From Patagioenas fasciata (lineage: Eukaryota > Chordata > Aves > Columbiformes > Columbidae), in assembly GCF_037038585.1 (NCBI RefSeq), contig NC_092523.1, forward strand, positions 43,117,001-43,181,000: a DNA stretch of 64,000 bases. The letters are read 5' to 3'. Below the pieces are notes generated by a model. The model was not told the DNA's origin. It searched no databases and was given only the letters and a program-made list of their open reading frames with translations. Within the stretch, counting starts at the first letter, position 1. Every line of letters begins with the position of its first letter. A program made the position numbers and the translations under genes. Below are positions 14,916 to 28,122 of the stretch, in pieces.

Positions 14916-15063
14916 TGGGAGAAACTACAGATGACAACGAGTGAGAGGAGGAAAATAGTTTGTTCAGTCACATTCCATGTAATTGCAATTACCTGTGTTG
15001 TTTGGTCACTGTATGTTTTAATTGACAGAACTGCTGAGGAAATTAAACAAGGCAATGATAATG
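14916..15063 (+). CDS. MARCHF1: MARCHF1 exon with first transmembrane segment
   Basis: Part of membrane-associated RING-CH ubiquitin ligase 1. In vertebrates this enzyme ubiquitinates surface proteins such as MHC class II and CD86 in endosomes of antigen-presenting cells. The 148-bp exon encodes 49 full codons plus one base. It begins [13 protein letters not shown] and continues into a hydrophobic helix ([20 protein letters not shown]), the first membrane span. It ends in the luminal loop with EEIKQGNDN and the first base of a glycine codon. The acceptor is TTGCAG before TGG and the donor is G|GTAACT. The residues VCSV, TTSERRK and GNDNG fit MARCHF1 better than its paralogue MARCHF8, which I recall as having GQATG at the loop. 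The RING domain is encoded upstream, outside the window. Confidence 0.95.
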
Positions 15064-17141
15064 GTAACTATCTTTTATCTTCTTCAATCTTGCTGATAAT
15101 GCAATGGATGGATGTGAGATGCTGCTGTTTAACCAGTCACATTCTGTTCTGAAGTAACAGCTCAGTGATACATGGCTACATCAAATGCTTTAATGCAGAA
15201 ATAATGAATGCATCAGTGTTAAAAGCTTATGTTATGCCCCTGCAGAGAGACCTCTACTTAGTGTAATTATTGCAACAGCTTAACTAGCCTGTTGGCTGTT
15301 CTTAGGTTAATCTCCCCTTATCTAGATATTTCTAAAGCTCAGACAAAAAGATGAGTCAAATTCAAACAGCTCAATGAAAGTCTAGGTCAAAACCCAGCAA
15401 TTTATTTATATTACCCACTTGAACTGTGATTTCCTGTAGAACATCTTCCTAATACAAACTTCCAAGAGACTGTCATCCAGCTGTGTTAGTGGGGACTGTG
15501 GGAGACTTAAGGAGCATGGAAAGCCATTCCTGTGGCCTTTTGAATAGAATGTCACTGTGAATGTCCTTATTCCAGTTGTGTTTATTGTGAGGATGGTCAA
15601 ATGCTGGAACGGAGAGGTCTTGGACTCTCCGTCTGTGGAGATACTGAAAACCCAGCTGGACATGCATAACAAAATGCATGTATAACATAAGTAGGTTTCT
15701 TTTTGGACTGCACCATATGTGGAAACTATATTGCAAACTGAACTACTGTTTTCCATTTCTAATCTGTTTGGTCTTAAATTTAGTCTTAAATATGATCATG
15801 ATGATGATGAGCAGAAGAAGCTTCTGAGTTTTGTTCTGAATTGCCTCTAAGAATTAGAGAGTAGAGGGACAACGGTCTCTAGCTTTGTGCTGTACTATGA
15901 AGTTATGCAAACAAAACAGGCAGAGCTTTGTGCCTTGCTAGTTAGACATTTAATTATACTCCTGATGCTTGCCTTTCTTCCATATAAGAATAGGTAACAA
16001 GCCTCAGTAACTCACAGACAAATGTATAATACAGGGTCTTGTTTTGTATTCTTTCTAAATGGGTAATCCCATTTTTCCTCTGAAAAAAAAAATGGCCATG
16101 AGGACAGGACTAGGAATGGTTTGCAACTTTTGTTTATAACATCAACCTGCTTATTAAAAAGGGGAAAGGTATGTCTGTGGATTAACTGAATTTACACAAC
16201 AGAATAACTAACATGAATTTTTGTCATTATACAGAATGCGTAAGAATAATGCTAATCCTCATAGGCTTAAAAATTATTTACTATTTGTACAGAACTGTTT
16301 GCCAAATATAAGGGATGATCCTTCACACAAAAAAAATGGACAAAGAGATGCCTCGGAGGTGCTTAGACCATGCAAAAATAAGTCTTAGTGAAGAGAACTC
16401 TTTTGGCCCCAAATTTGCTTGTTGGGGGTGGGGAGAAGTACTTTTACAGAATTAAATGTGTGCATTCAGGGGCGGGGGGAGGAGAGACATATATGTAGTT
16501 TGCTTTTCACCCTTTTCAATATCTCTTTTTAAATGGGAATGCTGGGAAAAAGACAGTGAACACTGGAGGGAAAAAAATTATGAACGCTAGCTTTTTTTTA
16601 ATAGACCTTGACTTCCAAGACGAAGGTAGGACCAGGTAATAATATTGTAAATGTTGGTGTTGCAGGCACCCTAACCAGTGTCATGCTTCTAGCAAGGAAA
16701 AAAAAAAAAAAAAAAGTTGTTGAAAATGTGCATAATGTTTCTAGGTATCTTGTTATCTCTGGTTTGGTACTTGTATTTTTGCATAAGCAAGCTATTGAAT
16801 ACGAGGATATTATTGAAGACTAGTAAAATGTTTTGGTTTGGTTTTGATGCTCTCAAGTATTACGCTTCTTTCAGGAGAGTGCCCTTGAATTTCTTATTTG
16901 AAATTCTTAATTTTTATTCTTTTTTTATTATTATTATTGTTGAGTGCAGCTGCAGTTTCTTGTCTGGCCTATGGGATAGGAAAGAGCTGCTGTTTCCTAC
17001 TTGAACCACAACTACCCCGAAAGTGTGTACATACCTGGTGATTCTTAGCAAGTAGCTTCCTTTCAAAATACTTTACTGATACTCAGTACTTGCTATGCAT
17101 TGTGTAACAATGGTAATAAATATGGATGTTTTGTTTCAAAG
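15064..17141 (+). other. MARCHF1: MARCHF1 last intron
   Basis: 2078-bp intron bounded by GTAACT and CAAAG. It contains an old CR1 scrap (15578-15670, listed separately), two short A-runs (about 16083-16092 and 16699-16714) and a G-rich patch near 16423-16483. Nothing else is recognisable. Confidence 0.85.
15578..15670 (+). mobile_element. Old CR1 LINE fragment
   Basis: Translated on the + strand, this stretch gives VRMVKCWN, then EVLDSPSVEILKTQLDMH. That matches the conserved carboxy end of the CR1 reverse-transcriptase ORF (pattern VRVVKHWNRLPREVVESPSLEIFKTQLD). A short block between the two halves is missing. It is diverged and carries no tail repeats, so it is an old internal fragment. 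Confidence 0.7.
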
Positions 17142-17443
17142 GTGTCCTTGAATGGCCATTTTGGACAAAACTCGTGGTGGTGGCCATTGGATTCACGGGG
17201 GGCCTGGTCTTCATGTACGTGCAGTGTAAGGTCTACGTGCAGCTGTGGCGCAGGTTGAAAGCCTACAACAGAGTGATCTTTGTTCAGAACTGCCCAGACA
17301 CCGCCAAAAAACTGGAGGAGAAGAACTCTTCGTGCACCCAGGCCGCGGACATCAAGGAGGCGGTGGTGGTGCCAGTAGCACAGACAGGTACAAACTCTCA
17401 GCCGGCAGCTGAAGAAACGACATCTGATGCCATGCCAGTTTGA
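17142..17443 (+). CDS. MARCHF1: MARCHF1 terminal coding exon
   Basis: The exon completes a split glycine codon (G|GT) and encodes 100 further codons up to TGA at 17441-17443. It opens with VLEWPFWTK and the second transmembrane helix ([21 protein letters not shown]). A cytoplasmic tail follows, with [16 protein letters not shown], which includes a tyrosine-based (YNRV) and a VQNC segment characteristic of MARCH1/8 tails. The last 40 residues include [17 protein letters not shown], which corresponds to the MARCHF1 tail and not MARCHF8, and end in DAMPV. The tail end differs from the mammalian form as I remember it. The acceptor is TTTCAAAG|GTGTCC. Confidence 0.96.
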
Positions 17444-20400
17444 CAGAGACAGCGTTGTTTCTTCCTTGCAGAATAATGCATAGTGTTTTCTACACTATGA
17501 AGGCTAAAAGAGAGTAGAAATGACTGTGCATTTTTTCAGTTACAAGAACAAAACAAAAACAAACAAACAAACACACAAAAAAGAAAACTCTACAAGGAAA
17601 ATGGATCCAGCAAAGCAACTTGTTACTGTATGGAATGTGACTGTTCGTGAAGTAGTTTCTCAACTAGTCAGCAAGTGTAGTGAAAGTGGAAGTGTAGAAA
17701 GTGCAATAGAGAACAGGTTTAACAAACAATGCCAAACCAACGTGACAAGACTACCTTTTTTCCTTTTTTTTTTTTGCTTTAAATTGGATGGCTGGGAAGG
17801 TAGGAACAGACCTGATGGAGTCATTTTGTTTACAGAAAACAAAAAGAAACCTTTCACCTGTTTACTATTAAAAGTTCCATTTGCTATTTATCTTCTTAAA
17901 GATACACTTCCAAAGGTTACCAACTGAGTTATGTCTATTATCTGAATTGAAGTATATAGAGCTGTATCACAGCACTCGCTATCTAAGCCTCATGTGGTAA
18001 CACACGTTCATGTGACTGCAGTGAAGCCTGAATGTTTGGACAGCCTGTGTCAACTAAGGATATCTGAAACATCTGAAGGGTAGCATTGTTTTTAAATATG
18101 CCTGAATTTTTGAAAAGTAAGCAATTCCAACTCGTGTGTCCGTAAGCTACAGATTCTTTTTAAGTGCAGCTGTCAGAAAAATAGGTACGGGAAGGAGAGA
18201 ATGTGTAGATACGCGTTTAGAACAGCAGCTCAGCTACTAATTTTACTTTGCAAGAATGAACTAGACATTAATTTAATATACAAATGTTTGAGGCAGAACT
18301 ATAAATTAAAAAACACAATTTACTGCAGAATCACACAACAGTAAATTGCATATTATCAAAGTTCTGGAAAAGGATGACATATAAGGAAGATGGAAGCCAT
18401 TTTTTGCTTTATTTTTTAAGATTCATGATACAGAAAGGTAAATATAAGATAATATACCTATGTATCTTAAGAGAACATTAGTTTTTATCTCCTTTTTTTG
18501 AAAAGTTAGTTTTTATCTTCCTGACTGAAAAAAAGATATTAATGGTTTCCCTCTGTACAGGTAAACCTAAGGTGTTAGAGCTTCAACAGTTCAGTTGTTA
18601 ACTTTGTGTTCTGAGCATTCTCATATAAAAATGAAGTGTGAATAGCATTAAAGGATGCAATAGATAAATGAATGTAGATATAATACTGTGTCCAACAGAA
18701 TTAATTATATATAAAGAACTAATTTTGTGATTTACTTCTCATACCTGTGATATTTACCATCAGGACACAACAGGAGGCATTGACTTGGCATGGACAAGTC
18801 TGGAGACAGAACATAATGTGTGTTTTAAAAAAAGCAACTTAAAAGGAGGAAAAGCAAGCAAATAAAGAAGGAGAGTAAAGAGGATAGGAGAGCACAGGTT
18901 CATTCAAAGGGGGAAATCTGCCATAAATACCAGTGAACTATTGTTCTACAGAAGTAGTTTCTAATGGTAAATTTCCTCTTTACATACTCAAATATCTACA
19001 ATTAAATAACAAAATCATCACATTCTTACAAATATCCAAGGTGCTAGGCCTACATTGTGTTGGAGTTTATATATTAGGCATTCCTTTCTGAATGTGTTAA
19101 GTAGCAGTACTGCCAGAAAAGTGTCTTTTATCAGACTATTATGTTCTTTTGTATTGGAACTGCTCATGTAACGTGGCTGTGACTAAGTGATTGCCATCTG
19201 GCTAGACAGGACACAGAATACTGGTGCTTGAATAGGTCCATATTAATATTTTATCTAAGTTACTCCAGGTGAGTTGGATTAATGTTTATTTTCGACATAA
19301 CGATATGCATTTTTCATATAAAATAACTTTCCAATTATACAATTATGAATTGGAATTGTAGCAGCTTCTCACTTGAGATTGCATGCAAGAGTAACCAAAT
19401 CATTTCCCTGTTTATAATTGTGGAGGAGACTTCAGGTCTTCAGAGAACTATGACAGGATTAAGGAATGCCTCATAACTGCACCTGTAAAGGCATGTTTTT
19501 CTAAAAATGTAAATCTACTTGGTAAGAAGTAAATCTCATGATACCTGAAGTTAGACACTTAAAGTTTCTAGCTGCATCTAAATGTTTGGAGAGACGTTTG
19601 CAACAAAACCTTATCAATCACAGCAAAATTGACAGACAAGGAAAATTGTAATGGAAGATAATTCAGATCTTTCTGAAATAATCAGAAAGTTTCCTACTAA
19701 GCGATGGTAACCCCACTTCAGAGAGCAAGCAAGCTTGTTCTTTGACCTGCTGTAGCATCAGGACCTCACTGAAAGTACTTTATCCCTTATTTTGACAGTT
19801 TACTGGAGACTAACTCACACTGTTTTTTTCCTTGCACAAGTATAACATTCAAATCAATGAAAAAAAATACCTGAGGCTTCTGAAGGCAGATCTATAGCAT
19901 CCAACAAGATTACTGTACGTTTTTAAAAATACAAAGAGTCAGCAACAGAACAGACAACTTTCAAAGCCATTTTATACTGAGGACTTCAACTTCAAAACAG
20001 TATTTTGGCATTCATCTGAAACTACATGTGCAACTGAGCTTATAGTTAGTTAAATAAAAGAATGGAGAAAGACTTCAGTACTAATTCCTCCTCTTCCTTT
20101 GAAATATTAATTTGGACAGCAGGAAAAGGAGCAAAATGGGACAGCATCTGCTGAGACATGAGACAAGTCAGCAGCAAGAGAGATTACAGCAGGCTTGAAG
20201 CAATCTTTACCCTTTTAAGCATTACCATATTAGCCCGTGCATCCCTTTACCCGTGCACTGGGTATTATAGAACTTTCAGGGATTTCATGCAGGATTGCCA
20301 TTTGTTTCTGAAGCAGGGTGGTCCCTCTTCAAGAGGGCAAGGAGCTATTCACACCAATATGCCCTGCATACAGGTCTGCACAAACAAGGAAGGCGCACAA

Positions 20401-20570
20401 ATACTGACACTAGACAGCTGCTTACCAACCAGTGTTTTTTTAATTCCCACACAAAGCACAATTTTCTGTATTAGTTTAATGACCACAGGATTATATCCTG
20501 CAAAAACAGTACACTGAAAGTTTTAAGCTACATTCTAAGACTTTTTAATGCAAATAATATATTAAATAAA
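17444..20570 (+). other. MARCHF1: Presumed MARCHF1 3'UTR and downstream sequence
   Basis: AT-rich sequence after the MARCHF1 stop. AATAAA hexamers occur at 18861-18866 and 20565-20570 and are candidate polyadenylation signals. Which one is used, if either, cannot be told from sequence. Open frames here are short and have no protein-like composition. The A-rich stretch at about 17545-17590 holds a short (AAAC)n run. Confidence 0.5.
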
Positions 20571-23500
20571 GATCGGTACCAAACTGCCTGTGTAGCCACA
20601 GTGCATCTTGGGCAAACAGGCAGACAGTGGAATTCAGCTTCACTAAACCCACAAGGGCAGAATCTTGCTCTGAGCTGCCATCACAAGAAGAGCTTAATCT
20701 GCATGCTTGTTTAAGCCAAGTTTTAATGAAGGTAGGTATAAGTAATCTGGTGTCAGATCGGATCTGGACTCTACAACAAGATACTCTTAACCTAGGAACA
20801 CGCACATTTCTTTTCCTGTTTTAAGTTAAAAGCATTATGAAGTTTATTTCAAACTGGCATAAACATACCACTTTTGACTATCGTTAGCATTACAAAGATT
20901 CTGAACTAGTCCAGTTGTGCCATTCACACGCTGCTATGTCTGAAAGCAGTGTTTATTTTTGTTGTGTAGAAAAAAACAGTAATTCCCCATCACCAGAACA
21001 AACCATTTATAATTTCTAATAATGCAACAAAACTTACTCTATGATGAAAATATTTTACTGTGTATAATATTTGGAACTATGAGTTTGTGTTACTTGTTTA
21101 ACTCTCTCTCTTTTGCAAAAGAAAAATTGTATGTTCTTGTGGGTGAATGTGTACTGAAAGACAGAAGGTAAGGGAAACAAAAATGATATATCTGCTTATT
21201 GTTGTGAAAAAATGTATTTGTATTAAACAAATGACACAAATTACTGTAGTATTCTACATTTGTCACTTTGTTATATAGAGAATCACATGCTGAACATGAA
21301 TTGGCAAAACCACACTGTTGCAGGAAAGGTGAACAATATACTCAGCTGCATGCTTACACCTGGTAAACCTGCTATACCAGAGTGGGTACCACTCAGGAAT
21401 GCTCAGAAAAATAACTCACAGTACAAAACTGCCTGAAAAAACCCTGTGGTTGTTTAACTCCCAGAAAACAACAGGTTTTACATCCGTAGCAAAATGGACA
21501 ATTAGTACTGCAGGAGGAGGAAAAACTTCATAAGGAGAGCGGTGCCTTGAAATTAACTGTTTTTTACATGTGATTATGTTATGTCCAACGCTAGAAAGCT
21601 TTAAAGATGGGTTGGACAAATAGAGTTAGATGGTTTAAAGCTAATCCCACCTTAGACTGTGAGAATGGATCAAGTTCCCTTTTTTATTATTTAAGAATTT
21701 TACTTGGTGAGATTTCCTCCATTGCCAAAAACCTTAAAGGTAAATGTCTTTTTTAATGCAAATAAATATTTCATGTTTGCATTATAAAAGAATCTGTGTA
21801 CTTTAAGTCAGGTGTAAAACCAAAGAAAGCATACTGTCTTGAGAAATACAGTGTTCCAACCAAACTACACATTTAATTTTCTGAAGAGGGTTGTATCCAC
21901 CTGCCCCTTATCTTTATCCTAGATTGTCAGCAAGGGAGGGAGTGGACTAGGAATCCAAACCTCACACTTGTAGCTGGAATAAGTCACCATATGGCTGGTG
22001 ACTGCTAAGAATATATGTTCAAAACACAGGAGAAGCATTCTAGCAAATTATTTTCCCTACATCTGTAGTCAACGGATCGTTCCTTTTGTTAAAGCTGCTG
22101 TAACTATCTCACTATTTAAATCCAAGATAGATTCATGAATCCCTACAAGATATAACACAGAAAAAGCAGCTTAACCAAGGAAATTCCAGTGACAAAGATG
22201 TATTCATTTCCATTTATTATAGCATAGGGAAAAATAGAACCAAATTTGGGTTTAGAATTATGAGAATAAAGGTATAGTTCAATACACCTTTTTGCTTTGC
22301 ACATAAGAGTTCAAATCTCTTGATGAAGGGTACTATTAGAACAGAAAACACACTTCAGTTCACTCTCTGTGTACACACAAAGAAACATGCCATACAGTAT
22401 TTACTCACACCTGCCCTGCTGCCCCCAGCATTGAGGTTGTTCTGTATGAACTTTATCTAAAAGCCAAAAAAAAATTGTCAGTTAATGAAGAACTCACCTG
22501 AAGTACTTTAAATAGCATACCATACCCCCTGCCTATGACCTGGATAAATTTTACACCATGGTTGAGAACATGACAATTCCAGTCTGCTGGAGAGCGTGGG
22601 CCCTGGGATGAACTTGCCCTTCTACTGCTTGCAAATACTTACAACTGATACTAACTGAATCCATGAACTTATTTTAACTTCTCAAAGGTAATATATATGA
22701 AAAGACAATAGTTAACACTATTCCAAATAAAAACCAAAGAAGACAGAAGGTTGCAGTCATTTTTAAGTGGGTTAACCAAATTAGGTCTTATTTTAGCAAT
22801 GGATAACTTCTCTTGAAAGCTGCATGGGAAATTGTTTGGCCTCTATGACAGAAAGGATAACTTTTTTCTCATATTTGTTTAGGGTCTTCTAGTTCAATAA
22901 ATGGCATTTGTTTTTGTTTTTCTTCAAAACTATCATACAGTTACAATGCCTTTAGACCTTATGGAATTGATAATTGCAGGAAGTAAGGCTCTAATGAAGC
23001 ATGGATCATTACGTACATGTGTGCATACGCCTGGGAGGTAACCATGTTCTACAAAATTTAATAATGGTTCACAAAGGGCAAAGAAGTGGAAAGTAAAGTA
23101 GCAAGATTTAGATGGAATTTAAAATAAACTCAGAAAAAAATAAAAAGAAACCAACAAAATTTTAGTGCCTTTTGGAAGCATTGCTGCTACTTACAGGACC
23201 TCTGAAGAATGGTGTAAAAAGAACAAATTGGTCTAGAAAAAAGATCAAGCAAAGGCTTTAGTGAATCTTTCTCAAGTGCCTCTTCTAGGTTTGCGAGGAC
23301 ATCTTGAGCACTGGCAAAAAAAGAAGAATGTCTCATTAAAATATGGGTAAAAATTTTTGGCCAGTTCATGTCCTAGCAAAAAAAATTGTCACTTTTTACA
23401 TGTTCAAAACAGCATGTTACTGCATTGGTTGACTCTGTGTGAAGTTGCACAAATATGAGCTGACATTAGCAGAATGCTGCCACCTTCCTGTATTTCTTTA

Positions 23501-26500
23501 GAAAATCCTTGATTTTTGAGTAATGCTGGCATTTTGATCTAACAACTAAGTTTAAAGTTTAAATCATTGTATTTCTTATTTCTAAGAGGTATCTACTTGC
23601 ATATTGAACTGTTCCTTTTAAGAAAACTTGGCAGTATTTGCAATACAAGCAGTTAAGGCTTAGGGAACCACTACAGTAAGTCTCTCACAGTCAGGTGATT
23701 TTTAGTTTCACTATAGGAATTCTACACAGGATCTTTTTAACTGTATTTAAGGCAACAACTTAAATTGCAGACTGTAAATCACGCTGCCTCATTAGCAAAG
23801 CTTCTTACCTTCATAAAACTTACCTCTTTTTAGGAAGAACATCTGGAAGTCAATCATAATGAATTTTTACTCTTTAAATAGCTAGAAGATCAAAATATGA
23901 TGTATGCATTGGTTCATTCTGAGACTGACCAAACCAACCAATCTAACATACTTCTGAAGTGCAGGCATTTCTTTGTCCTTTGCTAGAAAAATAAGTCTGG
24001 AGGATTTGTTAAGTGGAAAACATTTTCTGCTGAGAAAAACCAATAATGTCCTTTTTTATTACTCTTTCCAATCTGCCAGGTGTCTAGCAAATGTTTTTTT
24101 AAAAAACTCGACTCAAATATACACATTTTTGGATCCCAGACTTTGTCCTCACATACGATAGTGTCATCACAGAGATGAGTACAAGTGCTATTGCAATCAA
24201 AGACCAAAAAAACATATTCACACATACGATACCCTTTAAGTATATTCCTTGAGCTACTTAGGAGTGGCTCAGATAATGGTTAATATATGTTGTCTTTTTG
24301 ACTGCACATACTGAAGTTCCGCAGGGATTGACACATGCTTGGTAAAGGAAAAAAGGAAAAATACAGTAATGAGGCTAAGTGCTTTATTATATGCCTGTTT
24401 CCTCACATCACAAATGCTGGAGCCTCATCCCTTTAGAACCAACCTTGTGGAACAGATTGGAAAGCCATAGTGAACAGTTCCATTAATTCAGTCGCATTTG
24501 CTTCCAACACTAAAGAACCATAGATTAATTAATTCACTGCATAAAATCAGCCTCAAGGAGAGCTTTAAAAAAACCCAACAAACCAGCATTTTCTTAGTTT
24601 ACATGAAACAAAATCATACTACTATTGCAATTAAAGTCAGTTGGTTCCTTCCAGCTGAGACCATTAATAGGGTATGTTCCAGAATCAGAGAACAACAACT
24701 CAGCCGCTGCTGAAAGTTTTAATGTAATTTAGCCAACTCCTCAAGAGAGGGCTTGGGTCTCCAGGACTGGCTGGAATGAAAGTGTACCTTAGTAAGTACA
24801 CTGCAAAGTACAATGTAACGAATTAGAAAATATGCTCCAAAAAAATCTTAAATAAAAGTGGGCTTCCATGTTAAAATGTTACTTTCTGCTTGAAATTTTT
24901 TATATTTAATTTGATCCCTGATAGTTAAGGAAACTTGAGTTTTAACAGTTACACCTTTGCAGTGAACAATTAAAAAGCAGGGAAATTGTGAAGTAATATC
25001 TAGCAGAGAATGAGAGAAATCTTCCATAAAATTAATCTCTAACCAGAAAACAAACAAACAAAACAAAACCACTGTCAATTACAGAGAATTGTAATAGAGG
25101 ATTTAACACTGAAGTCTGTAATCCTCAGTTACAACTAAACAGAATTTCAAGGTATTCCCTACAGCAAGTTTGTAAGAACAGAGAACATCACATAAATATT
25201 TCCCATTCCCGCTGTTACCAGCAGCTGCTTTCTTTATTTTAATTATAAAGAAACAGAATAACAATTCAGAACTCCTGGCAGCATTCATCCTTTTTTTCAC
25301 CATGGGGAAGAAACTCATCACCATACAAACCCCTAATAGGTGGCTTTAAAGCACAGGCATGATTGGACTATGAAACTGATAGAAGAGATTCCACTGTCTT
25401 GGCTCAGTAACACAAGAGGCAAAAGACTCTCTCTGCCCCCACTCCACGCTTCCCAGCACAAAAACCCTGAGCTCAGAAATAGTAAATATATGAATAAATA
25501 AATAACATGTTGGTTGTTTAGGGGTTTTTTCCTTTCTCATTGCCACATTAGCATTCTGCAGCAAAACTCAGCTGGTCAATTGGTCTTGTACATTATCAAC
25601 TTAAGCCCAGATTACTTTTCAATACAAATATGAATATTTTTTCTGATAAAATCTATGTAAAAAGTCCATATAGGGAAACTGTTCTTTTTTCATGACTTAT
25701 GCAGCAGAACAAGAAGACAGTTTAGAAGCCTGCTAAACAAGCAGTGAATACATGGACTTCAAGAGAGAAAATCCATAAAGTCAACAAGTCCATGTTGTAA
25801 ACATGTTCTTGAAATGTTAACAACAAATGTTAAAAAAGGAATAATTTCAAATATTTGACAAACATATCAACCACATAAGTAAAAATTACTTTTAGATTGC
25901 CTTATTAGTGAATTGTTTCAAGGAATATAGAACATCTCATTCTCCATAACTTTGTGGAACAATCTTTTTTAAAGCATTCACCAAGGTGTCAGCCTAATAT
26001 ACTGCCATTACTGTGACATGCTAAACCTTTGAGTAACTTTACTGCTCGTTTTCCTTCAGTATTTTACCCAATGCGATAGGAAAGTGACTTTTTCTGCAAT
26101 GTTTCTACTTACAACTTCGAAGCACATCAGATGTTGTACACAAGCAAAAATTCAAGATGCATCTTCTGAAAGGCAAACTCTGTCAAACCACTGAACAAAC
26201 ACGCACACGGTCTTAATTCAGACCAATTACCCTGGCTCAGCTTCCACCAGAGTTTAACACCTCAAGTGTTACAGATCAAAACAAGCTGAATTCCACAACA
26301 CAGCTCAATTTAACAAAGTTAAAAAGCTATCAAAGGCCTGCCCTGAAATTCAGCACACTTATTTTAATACACAAAGCAGTGATGTGATGGCCCAGGGATA
26401 TGGCTGGTGTCAGAAGGTTTAAGCCTTACATCTGAAGATGCATTAGATCACCAACACGTGCTTCCGGTCTGCTAAATTTATTCATGTTTCTTCTTTAGAT

Positions 26501-27731
26501 TAATATAAGGAGGACAACAGTTAATTCTATACTACCTAAACAGATTGGTTTGCTAAAACATTAAAGGATAACATAAGCCTATTTTGTAAAGAGATAAAAA
26601 CTTAATATATATGTTAACAGAATAAAACCCATCAGTAACACTTGTTGCACAGCTAAGAAAATGCACCTAGGAAGCACACATAACTATTTACCAGGACAAA
26701 GCTTTGTTGTTTAACCCACAGAACTGTATTGGGGATCAAGTACTAGAAAGATCATCCACTAGGAATAATTATTTTCACATAATTAACAGGCAATCTGAAC
26801 TGTGACAGCTACAGTGCGTGCAGACAGTACATCTGAACTGCGACTTCTGTGCCCAGACAATCTAATCTGCACTTAAACAGATGTCCTCCTTAATGCCTGC
26901 TGTGAAATTATCCTGGCCCTTATTTCCTTTTTTTTTTTTTTTTTTAATTTTACAGCATTAGACATGAGAATCTGCTGAGAAGCTTCCTGAAGAGCTGCTT
27001 CTTAAAGCAGGCCTGCTATTTAAAAGTCCTAAGCAACTTAATTTTAAAATGCAATGCTTTCTCAACAGAGAGGTCAGAAAAACAAATATGGACAAAAGAT
27101 ATATTTCAAAAGAGACTGTGGAAACATTAACTGGCTTCTGATCTGAATTCTTCAATACCAAGTGGTAAGGACAGTGTAATTCTCCGAAATTCTCTCAACA
27201 AAATACAAAATACTCAATATTTTATTGAAGTCTTCCCAGCTCTTTATGTTCTTGACACAAATTCTCAGACAAGAGTTGTTCACGATTAACTGATGCTCTA
27301 TGTATCTCACCTTCTGCATATACACTTTCACCAAATAGAACATTTCTCACTCCCACGGTAAATGTTCTGTGTGACGCAGCACAGGATTTTATGAGATTTT
27401 GTGAGACTGCTCTCCTCAAAACTGCATGCACCTAGAGACATCCCAGCCACCACCACAAGGGATGGATAAAAGTTGCCACTAGTTGGGCCTGCTGTTTACC
27501 AAGGCACCTGCTGTTTGTATGCTAAATTATATACATTCTTGGCTATTACCAGGAAAAGGTAAGGATTTCCCACCACAGAGTATCTCTAACAGGTGTCAGA
27601 ATCCTGACTGCTCAGTGATCAGGGATCACCAGTCAGGATTTCAAGATATAGACTAAAATTGCTTTAACTTGGGACTCTGCATCCTAAAGAGAAGGTACAG
27701 TACGAGAAGGACACAATTAAGATTTTAAGTA
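20571..27731. other. Intergenic gap between the convergent genes MARCHF1 and TMA16
   Basis: AT-rich, with no open frame I recognise and no tRNA-like or rRNA-like sequence. The stretch at about 21500-21680 has wording reminiscent of a degenerate CR1 3' region, but I could not confirm it. A poly-T run lies at about 26928-26945. Confidence 0.6.
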
Positions 27732-27737
27732 TTTATT
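27732..27737 (-). promoter_or_regulatory. TMA16: Candidate TMA16 polyadenylation signal
   Basis: TTTATT on the + strand is AATAAA on the - strand, about 210 bases downstream of the TMA16 stop codon. It is the nearest good hexamer I saw after the stop and gives a short 3'UTR. Not proven. Confidence 0.5.
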
Positions 27738-27947
27738 TATATTCAAAAAGTTTTATCTAACAATATAGAACTTTATCCAATAATATACTGTTTACTTTTT
27801 ATGATAGGCACACAGTGAGCTCATAAAAATGCAACTAGAAAAGCCTATGCAAACACAGTTAGAATTTACTCTTGTTTCCAGTGGTAATTAAAATAGATTT
27901 CTTATAATTCCCTTCAGCTGTTTCAGCTCTTGAATCAGCTGTGCTCA

Positions 27948-28122
27948 TTAGGCCACCTCTTCTGATTTATTCAGTTTTTCTGCTTTGTCCAATTCTTCTG
28001 CCTTATTTGATTCTTCTTTAGCTTCCATATCTGCCACCTCAGGGTGACTGCAAGCAGCGTCCATAGCTGAGAGCTTTTTCATTTTGATGTTTGGCAGTTT
28101 CCTCAGATCACCATCCCATTCT
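27948..28122 (-). CDS. TMA16: TMA16 exon 7 (last coding exon)
   Basis: TMA16 is a small translation-machinery-associated protein. In yeast its homologue binds late nuclear 60S ribosome precursors. This exon completes a split arginine codon (AG|A) and encodes EWDGDLRKLPNIKMKKL, matching the conserved motif REWDFDLKKLPNIKMRK of the human protein as I recall it. A 39-residue charged tail rich in Glu, Lys and Asp follows (it includes EAKEESNKAEELDKAEKLNK) and ends SEEVA before TAA. The tail does not resemble the human tail closely, which is normal for this disordered end. The acceptor is TCTTCAAG. The whole gene as read here totals 606 coding bases (201 residues), close to the 203 residues I recall for human. 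Confidence 0.93.
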
